Part shown: positions 20,690 through 29,137 of the stretch, piece by piece | Position numbering within the stretch: the stretch's first letter is position 1 | Layout of the letters: the number at the start of each line of letters is the position of its first letter | NCBI RefSeq assembly: GCF_008801405.1 | Contig: NZ_VZPV01000001.1 | Location: forward strand, 744,001 to 808,000 | Direction: 5' to 3' | DNA: 64,000 bases | Source of the DNA: Ralstonia insidiosa | GTDB lineage: Bacteria > Pseudomonadota > Gammaproteobacteria > Burkholderiales > Burkholderiaceae | The notes under the pieces: model-generated | The model's database searches: none | Told to the model about the DNA's origin: nothing | The model's input: the letters and a program-made list of their open reading frames with translations, nothing else | Made by a program: the position numbers and the translations under genes

Positions 20690-21772
20690 TCAGTCCGCCG
20701 GCGTAATGTCGATATGGCAATGCGACGAATGCGAGTGCCCAGCATCAGCGCTATGGTGCATGTGATCCTGCACCTCCACCCGCATCCCCAGTCGCGCCAG
20801 CAGCTTGCGATCTGCATCCGCCTCCGGGTTATCCGTCGTCAGCAGCTTCTCACCATAGAAAATCGAGTTAGCCCCCGCCATAAAGCACAGCGCCTGCAAC
20901 GCATCATCCATCGCCTCGCGGCCAGCGGAGAGCCGCACCATCGCCTTGGGCATCGTGATCCGCGCCACCGCAATCGTGCGCACAAAATCAAACGGATCCA
21001 ACTCCTCATTACCCGCCAGCGGCGTGCCTTCCACCTTCACCAGATTGTTGATGGGCACCGAATCCGGATACGGCTCCATGTTCGCCAGCTCGGCGATCAG
21101 GCCCGCACGCTCGTGCACCGATTCCCCCAGGCCAACGATGCCGCCGCAGCACACGTTGATGCCCGCATCACGCACATGCTCCAGCGTGTCGAGCCGATCC
21201 TGATACGTACGCGTGGTGATGATCTCGCCGTAGAACTCCGGCGCGGTATCGAGGTTGTGGTTGTAGTAATCCAGCCCCGCGTCTTTCAGCTGCGCAGCCT
21301 GCTCCTGCTTGAGCATGCCCAGCGTCACGCAGGTCTCCAGCCCCATCGCCTTCACACCACGCACCATGTCGGCCACGGCGTCGAGTTGATGCGGCTTCGG
21401 GTTGCGCCACGCAGCGCCCATACAGAAGCGGCTCGCACCGTTCTGCTTGGCGCGCGATGCGGCTTCCAGCACTTCATCAATCGGCATCAGCTTTTCAGCC
21501 TCCACGCCGGTGTCATAGCGCGCCGATTGCGGGCAGTACGAGCAATCCTCCGGGCAGCCGCCGGTCTTGATCGACAGTAGCGTCGAGAGCTGCACCGCAT
21601 TCGCATCAAAGTTGGCGCGGTGCACCTGCTGCGCCTGGAACAGCAGGTCATTGAACGGCAGCGCGAACAGCGCTTCGATGGCTTCGCGGCTCCAGCGTGC
21701 GTCGGGGGCCTGGCCGGGCGTGACGGGCACCTTGGCGGCGTTCGGAACGAAGTTGAGCGGAGTAGGTTGCAT
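20690..21772 (-). CDS. bioB: Biotin synthase
   Basis: 360-residue radical-SAM enzyme converting dethiobiotin to biotin. The cluster motif CPEDCSYC gives Cys73, Cys77 and Cys80 for the [4Fe-4S] centre. The further conserved stretches are NHNLDTAPEFY, CCGGIVGLGES and NNLVKVEGTPL. ATG 21772 is preferred over a TTG five codons earlier because AAGGA stands 7 bases before it. Its place between the two carboxylase subunit genes fits the need for biotin by MCC and the Atu-like carboxylase. No other bio gene is in the window. Confidence 0.95.
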   Translation of the reverse strand: MQPTPLNFVPNAAKVPVTPGQAPDARWSREAIEALFALPFNDLLFQAQQVHRANFDANAVQLSTLLSIKTGGCPEDCSYCPQSARYDTGVEAEKLMPIDEVLEAASRAKQNGASRFCMGAAWRNPKPHQLDAVADMVRGVKAMGLETCVTLGMLKQEQAAQLKDAGLDYYNHNLDTAPEFYGEIITTRTYQDRLDTLEHVRDAGINVCCGGIVGLGESVHERAGLIAELANMEPYPDSVPINNLVKVEGTPLAGNEELDPFDFVRTIAVARITMPKAMVRLSAGREAMDDALQALCFMAGANSIFYGEKLLTTDNPEADADRKLLARLGMRVEVQDHMHHSADAGHSHSSHCHIDITPAD

Positions 21773-21814
21773 GAGGACTTCCTTCAAGTAATGCGTGGTT
21801 TCTAGTTATGCGGG

Positions 21815-22609
21815 TCAGGCCGGCAGCAGCCAGTTCGGCTTGCGCTTGCCCAGGAAACTTTGCACGCCTTCGCGGCCTTCTTCCGAGGCGCGGATGGCGG
21901 CGATGCGGTCTGCGGTGTCGGCCAGCAGCGCGTCGTTGACGGCGGCGCCGGACACCTCGCGCACGAGGCGCTTGCTCTCCCGCACGGCGTTCGGGCTGTT
22001 GGCGACGAGCGCGGCAGTGATGTCGCCCACCTTGGCGTCGAGCGTGTCGGCGCTCACGAGTTCATGCACGAGGCCCAGGCGATGCGCCTCGGCAGCAGAG
22101 AAGCGCTCGGCGGTGATGAAGTAGCGGCGCGAGGCCTGCTCGCCCAGCGCGCGGATCACGTACGGGCTGATGGTGGCCGGAATCAACCCGAGCTTGGCTT
22201 CCGACAGGCAGAAGTTGGCGGTATCGACAGCGACCACGATGTCGCACGCGGCGACCAGTCCAACGCCACCGGCATACGTGTCGCCTTGCACACGCGCGAT
22301 GACGGGCTTCGGGCAGGTATAGATGGCGCGCAGCATTTCGGCCAGGCGCAGGGCGTCGGCGCGGTTCTCGTCATCCGAGTAGCCGGCCATCTTCTTCATC
22401 CAGTTCAGGTCGGCACCGGCGCAGAAGGCGGGGCCGTTGCCGGCCAGGACGATGGCGCGCACGCTGGGCTCCTGCGCCAGCGCACGGAACGCGCCCGTCA
22501 GCTCGGCGATGACGGTCTCGTTGAAAGCGTTGCGCACATCCGGCCGGTTGAGCGTGAGCGTAGCAACGGCGCCGTGCTGCGCGAAGGCGAGCGTTTCAAA
22601 GGCGTTCAT
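21815..22609 (-). CDS. liuC: Methylglutaconyl-CoA hydratase (enoyl-CoA hydratase family)
   Basis: 264-residue crotonase-fold enzyme, probably hydrating 3-methylglutaconyl-CoA to HMG-CoA between MCC and HMG-CoA lyase. Seen: oxyanion hole FCAGADLNWM and GDTYAGGVGLVAACD, catalytic Glu in CLSEAKLGLIP. AAGGA precedes the ATG. Its ATG overlaps the stop of the upstream hydrolase (ATGA), so the two are translationally coupled. The LiuC role rests on family resemblance and on the leucine-pathway neighbours. Confidence 0.9.
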   Translation of the reverse strand: MNAFETLAFAQHGAVATLTLNRPDVRNAFNETVIAELTGAFRALAQEPSVRAIVLAGNGPAFCAGADLNWMKKMAGYSDDENRADALRLAEMLRAIYTCPKPVIARVQGDTYAGGVGLVAACDIVVAVDTANFCLSEAKLGLIPATISPYVIRALGEQASRRYFITAERFSAAEAHRLGLVHELVSADTLDAKVGDITAALVANSPNAVRESKRLVREVSGAAVNDALLADTADRIAAIRASEEGREGVQSFLGKRKPNWLLPA

Positions 22610-23529
22610 TGGGGGTCCTTGTTGGCGCCGCTTTGCGTGCTGGCGGCGTTGTCAGGTGCAGCGGCGGTCTGAACCGGGCCGGCAGGCAGACCCAGTTCGC
22701 GCAGGAAAGCGTCGACCTCGGGTAGCCAGATGGACAGGCCTGCGCGGCTGGCGAACATGCCGTGCGAGTCGCCCTGGAAGTTGCCGTAGTCAACCATGCG
22801 TCCCTTGCCGCCCGCTTCCGTGTAGGCGGCGAACAGTCGGTCGGGCAGCGGCTTGGGCCAGTAGCTGTCGTTGTCGCCGTAGAACCACAGCGAGGGGTAG
22901 TGTGACTGCTTGCCGTAGTTGCCGAAGGCGCGCACGAGATTGATTTCCCAGGCGACGCAGCTGTCGTTGCGTAGGCCGCCTGCGAAGTTGACCAGACCGC
23001 GCACGCCCGGGTAGTCGATGGTGCCGAAGGCCATCGTAGTGAGGCCGCCGTGTGATTGGCCCATGATGACGATGCGATCACGATCGACGTACGGTTGCTT
23101 GGTCATGTAATCGAGCGTGGCGACCACATCTTCGGCCTGCACGGTGCCGTTGCTCTCCACATTGCAGCCGCCACCGATGTAGGCGCCGCCTGACTTCGAG
23201 AAGCCCTGGCGCATTGGCAGGACGACCACGTAGCCGCGCGCGACCAGCGGTGCGACTTGCGCGCTGTAACGTGCGCGGCTCTGGAAAGCTGGATTGCCCA
23301 GCGCCTTGCCGTGGTTGAGCACGATCAGCGGAAACGGCCCGTTGCCGGCCGGCTTGAAGATCGTCGTCTCGAGCTTGACGGTGAAGATGCCCACAGATTT
23401 GGGTATCTCGATGACCTCCTCGGTCATGCTGTGGGCGGGCTTGTCTTGGGCATGCGCAGCCGCGAGCAGCAGCGCGCAGCCAACGGCTGCCCAGGCGCTG
23501 CGCCACGTTCGTGCGGTCTTGCTGTTCAC
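22606..23529 (-). CDS. Secreted alpha/beta-hydrolase (dienelactone hydrolase-like)
   Basis: 307-residue hydrolase with a signal peptide (SAWAAVGCALLLAAAHA, cleavage near residue 27) and so probably periplasmic. The nucleophile elbow is GQSHGG with Ser159. The acid is probably in WFYGDNDSYW and the His in QGDSHGMF. It starts at GTG 23529 with AAGGA 7 bases upstream. It sits between the MCC beta gene and liuC and overlaps liuC by four bases, an odd place for an exported enzyme. Its substrate is unknown; an exported esterase feeding branched acids is possible but unproven. Confidence 0.78.
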   Translation of the reverse strand: MNSKTARTWRSAWAAVGCALLLAAAHAQDKPAHSMTEEVIEIPKSVGIFTVKLETTIFKPAGNGPFPLIVLNHGKALGNPAFQSRARYSAQVAPLVARGYVVVLPMRQGFSKSGGAYIGGGCNVESNGTVQAEDVVATLDYMTKQPYVDRDRIVIMGQSHGGLTTMAFGTIDYPGVRGLVNFAGGLRNDSCVAWEINLVRAFGNYGKQSHYPSLWFYGDNDSYWPKPLPDRLFAAYTEAGGKGRMVDYGNFQGDSHGMFASRAGLSIWLPEVDAFLRELGLPAGPVQTAAAPDNAASTQSGANKDPQ

Positions 23530-23558
23530 TGCAGATTCCTTGTTCGATGGCCGTCCGC

Positions 23559-25166
23559 TTACATGCGGAACACGCCGAAGTTCATATCGCCAATCGGTGC
23601 GTTCAGGCTGGCCGACAGGCCGAGGCCCAGCACGCTGCGCGTATCGGCCGGGTCGATCACGCCGTCATCCCACAGGCGCGCGCTGGCGTAATACGGGTGG
23701 CCTTGGCGCTCGTACTGGTCGCGGATCGGCGCCTTGAACGCGGCTTCTTCATCGGCGCTCCACTGGCCGCCCTTGGCTTCAATGCCGTCGCGGCGCACGG
23801 TGGCGAGCACGCTCGCTGCTTGTTCACCGCCCATCACCGAGATGCGCGCGTTGGGCCACATCCACAGGAAGCGCGGCGAATACGCCCGCCCGCACATGCC
23901 GTAGTTGCCCGCACCAAACGAGCCGCCAATGATGACCGTGAACTTGGGCACCTGTGCCGTCGCCACTGCCGTCACCATCTTCGCGCCGTTCTTGGCGATG
24001 CCTTCGTTCTCGTACTTGCGGCCCACCATGAAGCCGGTGATGTTCTGCAGGAACACCAGCGGGATCTTGCGCTGGCAGCACAGCTCGATGAAGTGCGCGC
24101 CCTTGAGGGCAGCCTCTGAAAACAGAATGCCGTTGTTGGCGATGATGCCGACCGGGTAACCCCAGATGCGCGCAAAACCACAGACCAGCGTGGTGCCGTA
24201 GCGCGCCTTGAATTCATCGAAGGCGGAGTCGTCGACGATGCGGGCGATAACTTCGCGCACGTCGAACGGCTTGCGCGTGTCGGTGGGGATCACGCCATAG
24301 AGTTCTTCGGCGGGAAAGCGCGGCTCAACCGGCGGGTGGATCTGCACCTGCTCCGGCTTGCGGCGGTTCAGGTGCGCGACGATGCTGCGGGCCTGGGCCA
24401 GCGCGTGCGAATCATTGTTGGCGAAGTAGTCCGCCACGCCCGACAGGCGCGTGTGCACATCGGCACCGCCCAGGTCTTCCGCGCTCACGACTTCACCCGT
24501 GGCCGCCTTCACCAGCGGCGGGCCGGCCAGGAAAATCGTGCCCTGTTCCTTCACGATGATCGACTCGTCGCTCATGGCGGGCACATACGCACCGCCCGCC
24601 GTGCACGAGCCCATCACCACTGCGATCTGCGGGATGCCTTTGGACGACAGGTTCGCCTGGTTGTAGAAGATGCGGCCGAAGTGGTCGCGGTCGGGGAAGA
24701 CGTCGTCCTGGTTCGGCAGGTTGGCGCCGCCCGAGTCGACCAGGTAGACGCAGGGCAGGTGGTTCTGCTCGGCAATCTCCTGCGCGCGCAGGTGCTTCTT
24801 CACGGTCATGGGGTAATACGTGCCGCCCTTGACCGTGGCGTCGTTGCAGACGATCACGCATTCCTGCCCCGAGATGCGGCCGATGCCGGTGATGATGCCG
24901 GCGCCCGGCGCCGCGTCGTCGTACATGCCATACGCCGCCAGCTGCGAGAACTCCAAAAACGGCGTGCCCGGGTCGAGCAGTTGCTGCACGCGGTCGCGCG
25001 GCAGCAGCTTGCCGCGGGCGAGGTGCTTGGCGCGGGCGTCGTCACCGCCGCCCTGGGCGATGCGGGCCACCTTGTCGCGCAAGTCGGCGACGAGGGTGCG
25101 CATGGCATCGGCGTTGGCCTTGAAGTCTTCGGCACGGGGGTTCAGCTTGGTGTCTAGCGTCGGCAT
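23559..25166 (-). CDS. liuB: Methylcrotonyl-CoA carboxylase beta subunit
   Basis: 535-residue carboxyltransferase that carboxylates 3-methylcrotonyl-CoA using biotin carried by the subunit at 17966. It shows DSGGANLPNQ, HFGRIFYNQ (the MCC-type pocket with Phe), SCTAGGAYVPAMSDE, GSFGAGNYGMCGRAY and GGEQAASVLA. Full family length. It follows the YchJ-like gene by 30 bases and is followed by the secreted hydrolase and liuC. The alpha subunit gene lies 3.5 kb away beyond bioB and repeat copy A. Confidence 0.94.
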   Translation of the reverse strand: MPTLDTKLNPRAEDFKANADAMRTLVADLRDKVARIAQGGGDDARAKHLARGKLLPRDRVQQLLDPGTPFLEFSQLAAYGMYDDAAPGAGIITGIGRISGQECVIVCNDATVKGGTYYPMTVKKHLRAQEIAEQNHLPCVYLVDSGGANLPNQDDVFPDRDHFGRIFYNQANLSSKGIPQIAVVMGSCTAGGAYVPAMSDESIIVKEQGTIFLAGPPLVKAATGEVVSAEDLGGADVHTRLSGVADYFANNDSHALAQARSIVAHLNRRKPEQVQIHPPVEPRFPAEELYGVIPTDTRKPFDVREVIARIVDDSAFDEFKARYGTTLVCGFARIWGYPVGIIANNGILFSEAALKGAHFIELCCQRKIPLVFLQNITGFMVGRKYENEGIAKNGAKMVTAVATAQVPKFTVIIGGSFGAGNYGMCGRAYSPRFLWMWPNARISVMGGEQAASVLATVRRDGIEAKGGQWSADEEAAFKAPIRDQYERQGHPYYASARLWDDGVIDPADTRSVLGLGLSASLNAPIGDMNFGVFRM

Positions 25167-25196
25167 GGCAGCAGTGCAGGAAGTGTGCGGTGCGGT

Positions 25197-25634
25197 TCAG
25201 TCAGGGAAGGTGCCGTCGACATAGAGCCAACGGCCTTCGGCGGATTCAGCGCCGCTGGCGTCCAGGCGGACGAAGCGGCTGGTTTCATGCAGGCGATGCG
25301 CGCGGCCGCCCACCTTGTAGCGCGCGACGAATTCCACCGTTGCGTGCGTGGCGTCTTGCGGTACGTGGCGTTTCACGTCCAGGCCAAGCCAGCGTGTGGC
25401 GGCGGCATCTGCCTCGCTCGTTTCCAGATTGGCGGGGCAGGTGGACGGATGCCACGTGCGGCGCAGATACGCCGTGTCGCCCAGCACATAGGCGCTGTAG
25501 CGCGAGCGCATCAATTGCTCTGCCGTGGCCGGCACCGCTTCGCCCGCATGGAACGGGCAGCAGCAGCGCGCGTACGCAACGCCACCGCAGGGGCAGGCGT
25601 CGGTCGGGTGGATCGGCTTGGCTTGGGCGCTCAT
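25197..25634 (-). CDS. YchJ-family SEC-C motif protein
   Basis: 145-residue protein with an N-terminal metal-binding SEC-C motif (CPCGGVAYARCCCPFH, about residues 14-29) and an NTF2-like domain containing MRSRYSAYVLGDTAYLRRTWHP. The function of YchJ proteins is unknown. The start codon overlaps the HAD phosphatase stop by one base, so these two are cotranscribed. Nothing ties it specifically to leucine metabolism. Confidence 0.83.
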   Translation of the reverse strand: MSAQAKPIHPTDACPCGGVAYARCCCPFHAGEAVPATAEQLMRSRYSAYVLGDTAYLRRTWHPSTCPANLETSEADAAATRWLGLDVKRHVPQDATHATVEFVARYKVGGRAHRLHETSRFVRLDASGAESAEGRWLYVDGTFPD

Positions 25635-26323
25635 CAGGCCAGCAGCTCCGGCAGGTGGCGCATATCGGTGAAGGTTTGCGTAGCCCCCGCGGCAAGCAGC
25701 GGGCCGGGCGCGTTGCGGCCGGCGTAGGCCAGCACGGTCATGCCCGCAGCGTGGCCGGCCGTGACGCCCGTGGGGCTGTCTTCAATCACCAGGCAACGCG
25801 ACGGCGAGACCCCAAGGCTGCGGGCGGCTAGCAGGTACACATCCGGCGCGGGCTTGCTGCGCGCCACCTCGGTGGCCGAGAAGATGCGCACATCGGTCGG
25901 TTGGAAGTGCTCGATCAAGCCGGTGCGGTTCAGTTGCAGTTCCACCTTCACGCGATCGGCACCGGAGGCCACGGCCATCGGCAGGCCCAGCTTGGAGAGC
26001 ATATCGATGGCGTGCGCAATGTGCGGCACGGCTTCCACTTCGGCTTCGAGCAGCGCATTGCGGCGCGCGTGGAAGGTGGACAGCCAGTTCGGTGGCAGCG
26101 GCGCGCCGCGCATTTCGGCAATCGCATCCAGCTCTTCGCGGATGGCCTTGCCCAGGAAACGCTGGATGGAGTCTTCCTGGCTGATCTCGATGCCGAGTTC
26201 ATTCAGCATCTGCCAGATCAGGCGGTTGACGAGCGGTTCGCTGTCTACCAGCACGCCGTCGCAATCGAAGAGGATCGCGTCAAAGCGGGGATGGCGGGGG
26301 GCGGATTGAGAGACTGCAGTCAT
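25634..26323 (-). CDS. HAD-superfamily phosphatase (subfamily IA)
   Basis: 229-residue haloacid dehalogenase-like phosphatase. Motif I is LFDCDGVLVDSE (nucleophile Asp near residue 20), motif II is VASGADRV, motif III Lys is in ARSKPAPDVYLLAA, and motif IV is VIEDSPTG. The cap region looks like phosphoglycolate phosphatase or beta-phosphoglucomutase relatives. It is soluble and cytosolic. The substrate is not predictable from sequence alone. Confidence 0.83.
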   Translation of the reverse strand: MTAVSQSAPRHPRFDAILFDCDGVLVDSEPLVNRLIWQMLNELGIEISQEDSIQRFLGKAIREELDAIAEMRGAPLPPNWLSTFHARRNALLEAEVEAVPHIAHAIDMLSKLGLPMAVASGADRVKVELQLNRTGLIEHFQPTDVRIFSATEVARSKPAPDVYLLAARSLGVSPSRCLVIEDSPTGVTAGHAAGMTVLAYAGRNAPGPLLAAGATQTFTDMRHLPELLA

Positions 26324-26387
26324 GCTTAGGTTTGTTGGGGTTCGTCAGCGGCGGTCTGTGCATCGACCGCCCTTGTGGATGTGGTCT

Positions 26388-26993
26388 TCATATGCGCCCG
26401 TCGCGCAACAGCGCTTCGATCTGGTCAAAGCGGTCGAAGCCCCAGAAGGCTTCGCCATCGACGATCACGTACGGTGAGCCGAACACGCCGCGCGACATCG
26501 CCAGATCGATCTCGGCCTTGAGCTGGTCCTTGATCTGCTGCGTGCTGGCGCCCGCATTGAGTGCGGCGCCGTCGATGCCCATGGCGTCGGCAATCTTCAT
26601 CACCTCTGCGGGCTCGCCAATGTTGATGTCATCGACAAACAGGGCGCGGTACAGGGCGCGTGCGAAGTCGATGGCGCGATCGCCGCCGTGGTGGTCGTGC
26701 ACCCACAGCGTGGCGCGCGCGGCGTATTGCGTGGGCAGCGGGAAGTGCGTCGGCTTGCGGTACTCGATGCCGTTGAAGCGCGCGGTGCGCTCGAAGTCGC
26801 GCCACGCGTAGTCGCCCTTGAGCGGCACTTGCGGCAGCGGGGAGCCGCCGGTGGTCTTGAACACGACCCCCAGCAGGATCGGGTGCCACGCCGTTGCGCG
26901 GTTGTAGCGCTGGGCGAGCTCCTCCACGCGCGTGCTGGCGAAGTAGCCGTACGGCGATGAGAAGTCGAAGTAGAAATCGATGGCCCCGTTCAT
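26388..26993 (-). CDS. 2-hydroxychromene-2-carboxylate isomerase / DsbA-like (GST kappa) protein
   Basis: 201-residue thioredoxin-fold protein of the HCCA isomerase/GST-kappa type. It opens with DFYFDFSSPYGYFAS, whose Ser replaces the DsbA cysteines and binds glutathione, and ends with RGVFGSPYVIVDGEAFWG carrying the cis-Pro loop. AGGGGAG stands before ATG 26993. It follows the acyl-CoA dehydrogenase gene by 41 bases. The family acts in naphthalene-type aromatic degradation, but no such genes are nearby, so the real substrate is open. Confidence 0.83.
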   Translation of the reverse strand: MNGAIDFYFDFSSPYGYFASTRVEELAQRYNRATAWHPILLGVVFKTTGGSPLPQVPLKGDYAWRDFERTARFNGIEYRKPTHFPLPTQYAARATLWVHDHHGGDRAIDFARALYRALFVDDINIGEPAEVMKIADAMGIDGAALNAGASTQQIKDQLKAEIDLAMSRGVFGSPYVIVDGEAFWGFDRFDQIEALLRDGRI

Positions 26994-27034
26994 GATGTGC
27001 TCCCCTTGTTGTGCTGCGGCTTCCCCAAAAAGGC

Positions 27035-28165
27035 CTACGCGAGTGCGCGGGCGATCAAGATTTTTTGAATATCGCTGGTGCCTTCGTAGATCTGGCACAC
27101 GCGCACGTCGCGGTAGATGCGCTCCACCGGGAAGTCGCTCACGTAGCCGTAGCCGCCGAAGACCTGGATGGCGTCGGAGCACACGCGCTCGGCCATCTCG
27201 CTGGCGTTGAGCTTGGCCATGGCCGCCTCTTTCAGACACGGCAGCCCTGCGTCTTTCAGGCTGGCGGCGTGCCAGACCATCTGCCGCGCTACATCCACGC
27301 GCGTGGCCATCTCCGCCAGGCGAAACTGCACCGCCTGATGCGCAAACAGCGGCTGGCCGAAGCTCTCGCGCTCCTTGGCATACGCCAGTGCTGCCTCAAA
27401 GGCTGCGCGTGCCATGCCCACGCTCTGCGCGGCAATACCGATGCGCCCGCCTTCGAGCCCGGACAGCGCCATTTTGTAGCCCGCGCCTTCTTCGCCCAGC
27501 AGGCAATCGGCGGGGATGCGGCAATCTTCAAACACGATCTGCGCCGTGTCCGACGAATGCTGGCCGAGCTTGTCCTCCAGCCGTGCAACAACGTAGCCCG
27601 GCGTCTTGGTCGGCACCAGGAACGCGCTGATGCCGCGCTTGCCTGCGGCCTTGTCCGTCACGGCCATGACGATCGCCACGTCGGCATGCTTGCCGCTGGT
27701 GATGAACTGCTTCACGCCGTTGAGCACCCAGTGGTCGCCGTCCCGCACGGCGGTGGTGCGCAGGGCCGAGGCATCAGAGCCGACATGCGGCTCGGTCAGG
27801 CAGAACGCGCCGAGCATCTCGCCGCGTGCCAGCGGCACGAGCCACTGCTGCTTCTGGGCGTCGTTCGCAAACGCCATCAGCATGCTGCACACGGGGCAGT
27901 TATTGACGCTGATGACGGTGGAGGTGCCGCCATCGCCGGCGGCAATCTCTTCCAGGATCAGCGCGAGCGACAGGTAGTCGAGCCCTGCGCCGCCGAGTTC
28001 TTCCGGCACGGCCACGCCATACGCGCCCAGCTCGCCGAGCTGGCGGTGCACGTCTTTCGGGAACGTCGCATCGCGGTCCCACGCGGCCGCGTGCGGTGTG
28101 ATCGCCTCACGCACGAAGGTGCGGATGGCGTCGCGGATCATGTCTTGTTCAGGCGTCAGCAGCAT
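27035..28165 (-). CDS. Acyl-CoA dehydrogenase, short/branched-chain type
   Basis: 376-residue flavoenzyme with the SCAD/MCAD-type catalytic Glu retained in IYEGTSDIQK near the C-terminus, unlike the other three dehydrogenases in the window. FAD/substrate motif is CLTEPHVGSDASA; KQFITSGKHAD and QVFGGYGYVSDFP follow. Candidate substrates are butyryl-CoA or 2-methylbutyryl-CoA, the latter fitting branched-chain amino-acid breakdown. It follows the helix-hairpin-helix gene by six bases. Confidence 0.85.
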   Translation of the reverse strand: MLLTPEQDMIRDAIRTFVREAITPHAAAWDRDATFPKDVHRQLGELGAYGVAVPEELGGAGLDYLSLALILEEIAAGDGGTSTVISVNNCPVCSMLMAFANDAQKQQWLVPLARGEMLGAFCLTEPHVGSDASALRTTAVRDGDHWVLNGVKQFITSGKHADVAIVMAVTDKAAGKRGISAFLVPTKTPGYVVARLEDKLGQHSSDTAQIVFEDCRIPADCLLGEEGAGYKMALSGLEGGRIGIAAQSVGMARAAFEAALAYAKERESFGQPLFAHQAVQFRLAEMATRVDVARQMVWHAASLKDAGLPCLKEAAMAKLNASEMAERVCSDAIQVFGGYGYVSDFPVERIYRDVRVCQIYEGTSDIQKILIARALA

Positions 28166-28171
28166 GGTGCT

Positions 28172-28408
28172 CTACCAAGTTTTGGCAAGTGCAACGACTG
28201 CGCCGATTGCGTTGCGTGCCTGCGGGCTGTTGCGCCAGCACGTTGAGCCAGTGAGGGCTGCGCCGCCCCGCACGATCTCGTCCACGCTGGCGTCGCGCAG
28301 TTGCTCGAGTTGGCTGAAGCCCATCTGCTCGAGCCGCGCGATCACGGTTGGCCCGACGCCCTTGAGTGCGAGCATGGCCGTGCGCTGGTCGGTTGGGAAG
28401 CTCACCAT
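28172..28408 (-). CDS. Small helix-hairpin-helix protein
   Basis: 78-residue protein carrying one helix-hairpin-helix (LKGVGPTVIARLEQMGFSQLEQL, in two overlapping stretches from about residue 15 to 38) followed by a second helical half. Such folds bind DNA non-specifically; TfoX C-terminal and Cdd1-type proteins look similar. Its first seven bases overlap the 3' end of the SDR gene, and the dehydrogenase gene follows six bases after its stop, so it is tightly embedded in the operon. No function is known. Confidence 0.65.
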   Translation of the reverse strand: MVSFPTDQRTAMLALKGVGPTVIARLEQMGFSQLEQLRDASVDEIVRGGAALTGSTCWRNSPQARNAIGAVVALAKTW

Positions 28409-29115
28409 TCGATTGTGCTCCCGTCGTAGTTGCGGAACCCGCCGTTGTCAGCGCGCGTGGCATTGGCAATCACGCGGCGAATGCCGGCCACGCTCTCTTG
28501 CGGCGTGATGGCCGCGCCGGCGCCGCCCATGTCGCTCTGCACCCAGCCGGGGTGGAGGGTCAGGCACGTCGCCTTTTGCGCATCGAACGACAGCGCATGC
28601 AGCGCGGCATTCACCGCCGCCTTGCTGGTGCGATACAGCCAGCCTGCGCTGCTGCCCATATCGCCAATGCTGCCCATGCGGCTGGAGATGACAGCCAGCA
28701 CACCGCCCGCTTCGTTCGCACCATTGCGGCCAGCTTCCACCATCGGCAGCACGGCAGGCAGCACGCTCATCGGCGCCCACACGTTCGTGTGCATCACGGC
28801 ATCAAAGTCAGCCTGGCTGACCGGCGTGGCGTTTTGCGTGCGCGGGCCGTAGATGCCCGCCACGTAGATCGCCACGTCCAGCGCTTCACCGTCGAGCTTC
28901 CACGCAAGGCCGGCGATGGCGTTGGCGTCGGTCAGGTCCAGCACATGCGTTTCGGCACCCAGGGCCTGCAGGTCTTGCGCGGCTTCTTGCGTGCGCACGG
29001 TGGCGATCACGCGCCAGCCGTCGGCTCGGTACTGCTTGACGGTTTCCAGGCCAATGCCGCGCGACGCACCCAGGATGAGTGCGGTGCGCGTGCGGCGGGA
29101 CGTTGCATTTGTCAT
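28402..29115 (-). CDS. SDR-family oxidoreductase
   Basis: 237-residue classical short-chain dehydrogenase with LGASRGIG (about 17-24), the active Ser region in VISSRMGS and the YRTSK catalytic pair. The C-terminal half is typical of C-factor-like or 3-oxoacyl reductase-like SDRs. ATG 29115 is used; an in-frame upstream start would add a non-homologous basic tail. It lies 22 bases after the thiolase gene. The substrate is unknown. Confidence 0.82.
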   Translation of the reverse strand: MTNATSRRTRTALILGASRGIGLETVKQYRADGWRVIATVRTQEAAQDLQALGAETHVLDLTDANAIAGLAWKLDGEALDVAIYVAGIYGPRTQNATPVSQADFDAVMHTNVWAPMSVLPAVLPMVEAGRNGANEAGGVLAVISSRMGSIGDMGSSAGWLYRTSKAAVNAALHALSFDAQKATCLTLHPGWVQSDMGGAGAAITPQESVAGIRRVIANATRADNGGFRNYDGSTIEW

Positions 29116-29137
29116 CGTGCGGGCTTTTTCCTTTCGA

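Noticed and set aside
27011..28246. Plus-strand 411-codon frame opposite the acyl-CoA dehydrogenase
   Set aside because: Antisense shadow of a well-supported enzyme with intact motifs on the minus strand.
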